Positions 60,086 through 64,000 of a stretch of DNA of 64,000 nucleotides are shown in pieces. The DNA is from G963664835 sp963664835 (GTDB lineage Bacteria; Chloroflexota; UBA6077; FW602-bin22; JBCLEL01). The number at the start of each line of letters is the position of its first letter. Within the stretch, counting starts at the first letter, position 1. The position numbers were made by a program, and so were the translations under genes. The DNA lies in NCBI GenBank assembly GCA_963664835.2, contig CAXXUG010000020.1:248001-312000 (forward strand), given 5' to 3'. The notes below the pieces were generated by a model. It made no database searches. It saw only the letters and a list, made by a program, of their open reading frames with translations, and had not been told where the DNA came from.

Positions 60086-60910
60086 GTGCAACTCACCGAG
60101 CAGCAGAAAAACCACTTCGATACATTTGGATTCTTAGTTTTTCGGCAGTTGCTGACGCCAGAGGAGGTCCAGATATACAGTGACGAGTTCGACGCCGGCA
60201 TGGACGCGTCCATAGAAGGCGGAATGCACGATAGAGTTGTGCGGCATTGGGCGCCTCTGATGGACTCAAACACACCCTTCATAACATCCCTTCTGGACGA
60301 TCATCGGTTCGCCGATGTGACACAGCAGCTACTCGAGTCGGAGGTGTTGGGCGCGATCACCGATGGCAACTACCGCGTAGGCGATACGGCATGGCATCCG
60401 GACCAGGCGTCGTTGGACTACACCGGCGTCAAGTTCACGATCTATGCGGACCCTCTTACCAAGAGCACGGGCGCGTTGCGGGTGATACCAGGGTCGCACC
60501 GGGAGCCGCTGCACAGCGCGATAGCCGGCGTCAAGTCATTGGATACCAAAAGGGACAGTCGGCGCGATCTCGAATCGGTGTTCGGGATTCCACCGGATGA
60601 ACTGCCGGCCTACGCGTTCGAGTCTGAGCCGGGCGACGTGCTGGTGTTCAATTTGGCCATCTGGCACAGCGCGTTCGGCGGGAGCTCACACCGCCGGTTG
60701 GGGACCGTTTGTTTGATGGCGGATCCCAAGACAGAGAAAGAGAGAGCGGCAATTCGAAACTTGTACAAGTGGCATGTCGAGAGGCATTACATGCCGGTCT
60801 ACGATGGCCAGCACTGGCCGGAGTATTGGCGCTCGATAGACGATCCTCGCCATCAGCGTTGGGTAAGCCGGCTGGATGAGCTGGGAGTCCTGGACACACC
60901 GCCGGCGTAG
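60086..60910 (+). CDS. Phytanoyl-CoA dioxygenase (PhyH)-family 2-oxoglutarate oxygenase, copy 1
   Basis: 274 residues. FDTFGFLVFRQLLTPEEVQIYS is the standard PhyH opening. The iron site is HxD in DTAWHPDQASLDY, a distal His in NLAIWHSAFGGSSHRRLG with the Arg that binds 2-oxoglutarate, and GALRVIPGSHREPL lies between. It hydroxylates an unknown substrate with 2-oxoglutarate and O2. GTG start after GAGGAGGGA. Confidence 0.9.
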   Translation: MQLTEQQKNHFDTFGFLVFRQLLTPEEVQIYSDEFDAGMDASIEGGMHDRVVRHWAPLMDSNTPFITSLLDDHRFADVTQQLLESEVLGAITDGNYRVGDTAWHPDQASLDYTGVKFTIYADPLTKSTGALRVIPGSHREPLHSAIAGVKSLDTKRDSRRDLESVFGIPPDELPAYAFESEPGDVLVFNLAIWHSAFGGSSHRRLGTVCLMADPKTEKERAAIRNLYKWHVERHYMPVYDGQHWPEYWRSIDDPRHQRWVSRLDELGVLDTPPA

Positions 60911-60939
60911 GGATGTGGGGTTCGCCGGCCCGGCCATCG

Positions 60940-61170
60940 AGGCGTGGCGCCGGTCCCGGTTGGTCCCGCTGGTAGGCGGGTCTTCTCAACGGTCGCTCGG
61001 GACCAGGGTGGATTGCCGGACTGCCGGGAGCGGGGGACAAGCCCCTCGCCTAGTCGAGTCTACGACCGCGCTACATTTCTCACCCCGCCCCTCTGGATTC
61101 CAGCTTTCGCTGGAACGATGAGTTTGGAGTTGGTTACGACGAGTTGCTTCCATTTTCGTACCAAGGCCCA
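60940..61170 (+). repeat. Dispersed repeat between the two PhyH genes
   Basis: B1 'gagcgggggacaagcccctcgcctag' with 'accgcgctacattt', a B2 hairpin ATTCCAGCTTTCGCTGGAA (compensatory changes keep the stem), and a module A start CATTTTCGTACCAAGG at 61152. Confidence 0.75.
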
Positions 61171-61200
61171 TCGGGTTAAAGCACACGGTGATCGAGTTGA

Positions 61201-61229
61201 TTGACATGGTTCTTGTGGGCCAATACGAT
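61201..61229 (+). promoter_or_regulatory. Promoter of PhyH copy 2
   Basis: TTGACA (61201-61206), 17 bp, TACGAT (61224-61229), the same hexamers and spacing as copy 1. Confidence 0.6.
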
Positions 61230-61314
61230 GGGCGCCGTCGGAGAACGAGACGCTCTTTAGCGGCCCCCGCCAAGACGAGCGAAGCGCGTAAGTAGGCTTA
61301 AGCGAGGAGGGATT

Positions 61315-62139
61315 GTGCAACTCACCGTGCAGCAGAAAAACCACTTCGATACATTTGGATTCTTAGTTTTTCGGCAGCTTCTGACGCCGGAGGAGGTCCA
61401 GCTATACAGCGATGAGTTCGACGCCGGGATGGACGCGACTTTAGAAGGCGGAATGCACGATAGAGTTGTGCGGCATTGGGCGCCGCTGATGGACTCAAAC
61501 ACACCCTTCATAACATCCCTTCTGGACGATCATCGGTTCGCCGATGTGACGGAGCAGCTACTCGAGTCGGAGGTGTTGGGCGCGATCACCGATGGCAACT
61601 ACTACGTAGGCGATACGGCATGGCATCCGGACCAGGCGTCGCTGGACTATATCGGCGTCAAGTTCACGATCTATGCGGACCCTCTTACCAAGAGCACGGG
61701 CGCGTTGCGGGTGATACCAGGGTCGCACCGGGAGCCGCTGCACAGCGCGATAGCCGGCGTCAAGTCATTGGATACCGAAGGGGACAGTCGGCGCGATCCG
61801 GAATCGGTGTTCGGGATTCCACCGGGTGAACTGCCGGCCTACGCGTTCGAGTCGGAGCCGGGCGACGTGTTGGTTTTCAATCTGGCCATCTGGCACAGCG
61901 CGTTCGGCGGGAGCTCACACCGCCGGATGGGGACCGTTTGTTTGATGGCGGATCCCAAGACAGAGAAAGAGAGAGCGGCGATTCGAAACGTGTACAAGCG
62001 GCACGTCGAGAGACATTATATGCCGGTCTACGATGGCCAGCACTGGCCGGAGTATTGGCGCTCGATAGACGATGCTCGCCATCAGCGTTGGGTAAGCCGG
62101 CTGGATGAGCTGGGAGTCCTGGAGACACCGCCGGCGTAG
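61315..62139 (+). CDS. Phytanoyl-CoA dioxygenase (PhyH)-family 2-oxoglutarate oxygenase, copy 2
   Basis: 274 residues, the same length as copy 1 and differing at only about two dozen positions (e.g. TVQQ for TEQQ, a GDSRRDPESV segment for DSRRDLESV). All iron and 2-oxoglutarate residues (HPD, distal His, Arg) are kept, and the frame is intact, so both copies are probably functional. GTG start with the same GAGGAGGGA. Confidence 0.9.
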   Translation: MQLTVQQKNHFDTFGFLVFRQLLTPEEVQLYSDEFDAGMDATLEGGMHDRVVRHWAPLMDSNTPFITSLLDDHRFADVTEQLLESEVLGAITDGNYYVGDTAWHPDQASLDYIGVKFTIYADPLTKSTGALRVIPGSHREPLHSAIAGVKSLDTEGDSRRDPESVFGIPPGELPAYAFESEPGDVLVFNLAIWHSAFGGSSHRRMGTVCLMADPKTEKERAAIRNVYKRHVERHYMPVYDGQHWPEYWRSIDDARHQRWVSRLDELGVLETPPA

Positions 62140-62159
62140 GTACGTGGGGTACGCCGGCC

Positions 62160-62400
62160 CGGGTTGGTCCCGGTGGTAGGCGGGTCTTCTCAACGGTCGC
62201 TCGGGACCAGGGTTGGTTGCCGGGAGCGGGGGACAAGCCCCCGCGCTACATTTCCCATCCCCACCCGTTCTGGATTCCGGCCTCCGCCGGAATGACGAAA
62301 GTGAAGGGCCGGAATGACGAAGTGGGGGGCCGGTATGACAAGTTCGGGAGCAGTGGTATGCGGGCGCTCTCGGCGCCAGGTATGATCATTTTCGTACCAA
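62160..62400 (+). repeat. Dispersed repeat copy before the S66 peptidase gene
   Basis: B1 'gagcgggggacaagcccccgcgctacatttccc' at 62225, B2 hairpin ATTCCGGCCTCCGCCGGAAT at 62272-62294, repeated 'gggccggaatgacgaagtggggggccgg', and a final module A start CATTTTCGTACCAATTG at about 62387. Confidence 0.75.
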
Positions 62401-62436
62401 TTGATCCTCTTACTGCACTGATAGAGTCACGATACG

Positions 62437-63453
62437 ATGAGAGTCATTAGGCCTCGGCGGCTGCGGCGGGGCGATGTCGTTGGGGTCATTAGCCCCTCTT
62501 GGGGAGGCGCCGGCGCGTTTCCACACCGGGTTGATATGGGCGTCAGGCACCTTGAGTCCCTTGGGTTCAGGGTCCGGCTCGGCCGCCACGCGACGAATCA
62601 ACGGGGCTTTGTGTCCGACACGGCCGAGAACCGTGTCAGCGACATTCACGAGATGTTCGCAGACCCGGAGGTTCGGGCGATTGTCGCGGCGACGGGAGGC
62701 GACCACTCCTGCCACCTGTTGCCACTGCTCGACTTCAGCTTGATACGGAACAACCCAAAGATCTTTATGGGCTACTCGGACGTAACGGTCCTCAACGTCA
62801 GCATCTGGACGAAGGCTCGTATCGTCACGTTCAACGGTCCCGCGCTGCTCAGCGACTTTGCCGAGTATCCCCGCATGTTCGACTATACCGAGGCTTCGTT
62901 TATGCGGACCGTGTGTCGCGCGGAGCCGGCCGGCGCGATCCAACCATCGGAGTGGTGGACCGAGGAGTTCCTCGACTGGGGCGCGAAGAAGGACCTGGAA
63001 CGCCCACGCGAGCGCCAGCCATCCGAAGGGCCGACGTGGCTCCGGCGTGGATACGCCGAAGGGACGCTGGTCGGAGGGTGCATGGAGTCTATGCAGCACC
63101 TGCGGGGAACTGAGTATTGGCCCGATTTCGCCGGCGCGATTCTGTTCCTCGAAACCTCCGAGGAAAAGCCGGGTCCGGCGAAGGTGGATGGTGTATTGAT
63201 GGACTACGAGAACATGGGCGTCTTCGAAAGGATCAGCGGACTGCTATTCGGCCGGCCGATGTACTACACGCAAGGCGAGAAGCAAGAGCTGTACAAGGTG
63301 ATCCTGGATCGTACCGAGGGTTACGAGTTTCCAATCGTGGCGAACCTGGATTTTGGTCACACCGCACCGCAGTTCGTCCTGCCGATCGGGTGCCGGGGGC
63401 GCATCGACGGTATCAACGAGCGATTCGAGATTATCGAGTCGGCGGTGAGCTGA
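62437..63453 (+). CDS. S66-family serine peptidase (LD-carboxypeptidase/MccF-like)
   Basis: 338 residues. RRGDVVGVISPSWGG opening, nucleophile Ser in KIFMGYSDVTVLN, catalytic Glu in ILFLETSEEKPGP and His in NLDFGHTAPQFVLP form the Ser-Glu-His triad of S66. The length and the extended middle (WWTEEFLDW...RRGYAEGTLVGGCMES) fit MccF-type enzymes, which cleave toxic acyl-adenylates, as well as LD-carboxypeptidases of wall recycling. ATG start. Confidence 0.9.
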   Translation: MRVIRPRRLRRGDVVGVISPSWGGAGAFPHRVDMGVRHLESLGFRVRLGRHATNQRGFVSDTAENRVSDIHEMFADPEVRAIVAATGGDHSCHLLPLLDFSLIRNNPKIFMGYSDVTVLNVSIWTKARIVTFNGPALLSDFAEYPRMFDYTEASFMRTVCRAEPAGAIQPSEWWTEEFLDWGAKKDLERPRERQPSEGPTWLRRGYAEGTLVGGCMESMQHLRGTEYWPDFAGAILFLETSEEKPGPAKVDGVLMDYENMGVFERISGLLFGRPMYYTQGEKQELYKVILDRTEGYEFPIVANLDFGHTAPQFVLPIGCRGRIDGINERFEIIESAVS

Positions 63454-63589
63454 GGTCCGGCCGGCCGGCGGATGGCGAGCCTCACGCGTGCGAGGCCGGC
63501 TCGAGAATAGTGGATGAAGGCTCCCCAACCGACAAGATCTTTGGGCAGTCGGTTCGCGATGGGTTCTTAAACTTGTTCTCATGCTGATG

Positions 63590-63608
63590 TCATGATAGGT
63601 TCATGATA
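63590..63608 (+). promoter_or_regulatory. Direct-repeat operator candidate at the RHH antitoxin start
   Basis: TCATGATA occurs at 63590-63597 and 63601-63608, 11 bp apart (one helical turn), the second copy touching the start codon. A likely binding site for the RHH antitoxin. Confidence 0.45.
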
Positions 63609-63841
63609 TGGTCAACCTGCATGTAAGAAACGTGCCGCACGAACTCTATGAAAAACTCCGCGTGCACGCGCGCAAGAGCAACACAACCATGAGCGCGGTT
63701 GTCCTTGCGGCGCTGGAGCGAGAAATGGCGATGAGAGAGTGGCGGACACGATTTGCCGAACGTCCCACGACCGATCTGGGGGTCGAGGCGGCTATTCTGC
63801 TCGCTCGGGAACGCTCTCTCCGCGACACGGAGACAGGGTGA
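63608..63841 (+). CDS. RHH (Arc/FitA-type) antitoxin
   Basis: 77 residues. VNLHVRNVPHELYEKLRVHARKSNTTMSAVVLAALEREM is a FitA-type ribbon-helix-helix DNA-binding domain, followed by a toxin-binding tail. ATG start. Its stop overlaps the following GTG, as usual for antitoxin-vapC pairs. Confidence 0.85.
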   Translation: MVNLHVRNVPHELYEKLRVHARKSNTTMSAVVLAALEREMAMREWRTRFAERPTTDLGVEAAILLARERSLRDTETG

Positions 63842-64000
63842 GCCGTTACGTCCTCGATGCCTCGGTCGCGGTCGAGTTCCTCCTGAAAACCCCTCTCGGG
63901 GTCATGGTGGCCGCAATCATCGAGGGCGCGTCCCTGGTTGCGCCCGAGTTGATGGATGCGGAGGTGCTGTCTGTCTTGCGACGGGCCGTGCTGAATGGCC
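63838..64000 (+). CDS. VapC-type PIN-domain toxin (N-terminal part, runs off right edge)
   Basis: GTG 63838 in a four-base overlap with the antitoxin. VLDASVAVEFLLKT gives the first acidic residue of the PIN site and LVAPELMDAEVLSVLRRAV the second; the rest lies beyond the window. VapC toxins are site-specific RNases. Confidence 0.8.
   Translation, partial: MSRYVLDASVAVEFLLKTPLGVMVAAIIEGASLVAPELMDAEVLSVLRRAVLNG

Larger units (their letters stand above)
59930..62230 (+). repeat. Tandem duplication of a PhyH gene with promoter and flanking repeat
   Basis: The two genes start 1229 bp apart. Similarity begins about 145 bp upstream of each start ('cgggttaaagcacacggtgatcgag') and runs past each stop ('cgccggcccgg', 'ggtaggcgggtcttctcaacggtcgctcggg'). 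A dispersed-repeat end (CGTACCA) precedes each unit, so the repeats may have been the recombination sites. Confidence 0.8.

Overview
The window is a GC-rich bacterial chromosome segment, most consistent with an aerobic member of the Chloroflexota (possibly the SAR202/Dehalococcoidia side; this lineage call is inference). The reasons are an Alternative Complex III respiratory operon, a CxxC-x17-CxxC zinc-ribbon protein, a methylmalonyl-CoA branch with MeaB, frequent TTG/GTG starts, and intergenic spaces full of palindromic repeats. No rRNA, tRNA or CRISPR array was recognised.

Layout. 0-4 kb: start of a SCO1/SenC-type copper chaperone coupled to a methyltransferase, a TolB-like beta-propeller lipoprotein, and a second methyltransferase. 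4.2-12.1 kb: Alternative Complex III (small membrane protein, ActA pentaheme cytochrome, ActB split into two genes, ActF-like and ActC NrfD-type quinol subunits, ActD, ActE) behind a good sigma70-type promoter. 12.8-14.2 kb: an IS110-family element. 14.6-22.4 kb: O-methyltransferase, IolE-like isomerase, NAD+ synthetase, two nucleotide-sugar SDR enzymes (one RmlD) and an SH3 lipoprotein. 22.8-23.7 kb: a tandem array of 174-bp units. 23.7-26.7 kb: an accessory island with a PH-domain protein, a broken gene, a TIR-domain protein, a NYN-domain nuclease and what looks like a complete 60-nt small-RNA transcription unit. 27.3-33.6 kb: small membrane proteins, a second SH3 lipoprotein, purine salvage (mtnP, apt) and two glycosyltransferases. 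33.9-37.5 kb: zinc-ribbon protein with a clear terminator, then mce-mcmA2-meaB-methyltransferase-yqeC. 37.6-44.2 kb: a GT39-like membrane glycosyltransferase split by an in-frame TAG, opposite a polysaccharide operon (wzz, cpsD, cpsB, rmlA, rmlB). 44.3-49.1 kb: several toxin-antitoxin loci, many decayed, and a frameshifted VanZ-like gene. 47.3-53.4 kb: five paralogous Tat-exported Kelch lipoproteins. 53.7-58.1 kb: ferredoxin, UPF0173 hydrolase, orphan Phd antitoxin, histone-deacetylase-like enzyme and a lipase-like hydrolase. 58.6-59.9 kb: a second IS110-family element sitting inside a dispersed repeat. 60-62.2 kb: a tandem duplication of a PhyH dioxygenase with its promoter. 62.4-64 kb: S66 peptidase and an RHH antitoxin with the start of a VapC toxin.

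How the parts fit. ACIII passes quinol electrons to a cytochrome c/oxidase chain, and the SCO gene at the left edge suggests oxidase assembly genes nearby. The rmlA/rmlB/rmlD genes, the Wzz/BY-kinase/phosphatase set and the glycosyltransferases point to a regulated surface polysaccharide containing dTDP-rhamnose-type sugars (rmlC is not here). The mce/mcmA2/meaB set serves propionyl-CoA to succinyl-CoA conversion; the large mutase subunit is not in the window.

The most distinctive non-coding feature is a modular family of hairpin repeats at about 16 loci. It fills most gaps, has expanded into a tandem array, and flanks or hosts both IS110 elements. Both IS110 elements carry structured non-coding 5' regions that are good bridge-RNA candidates.
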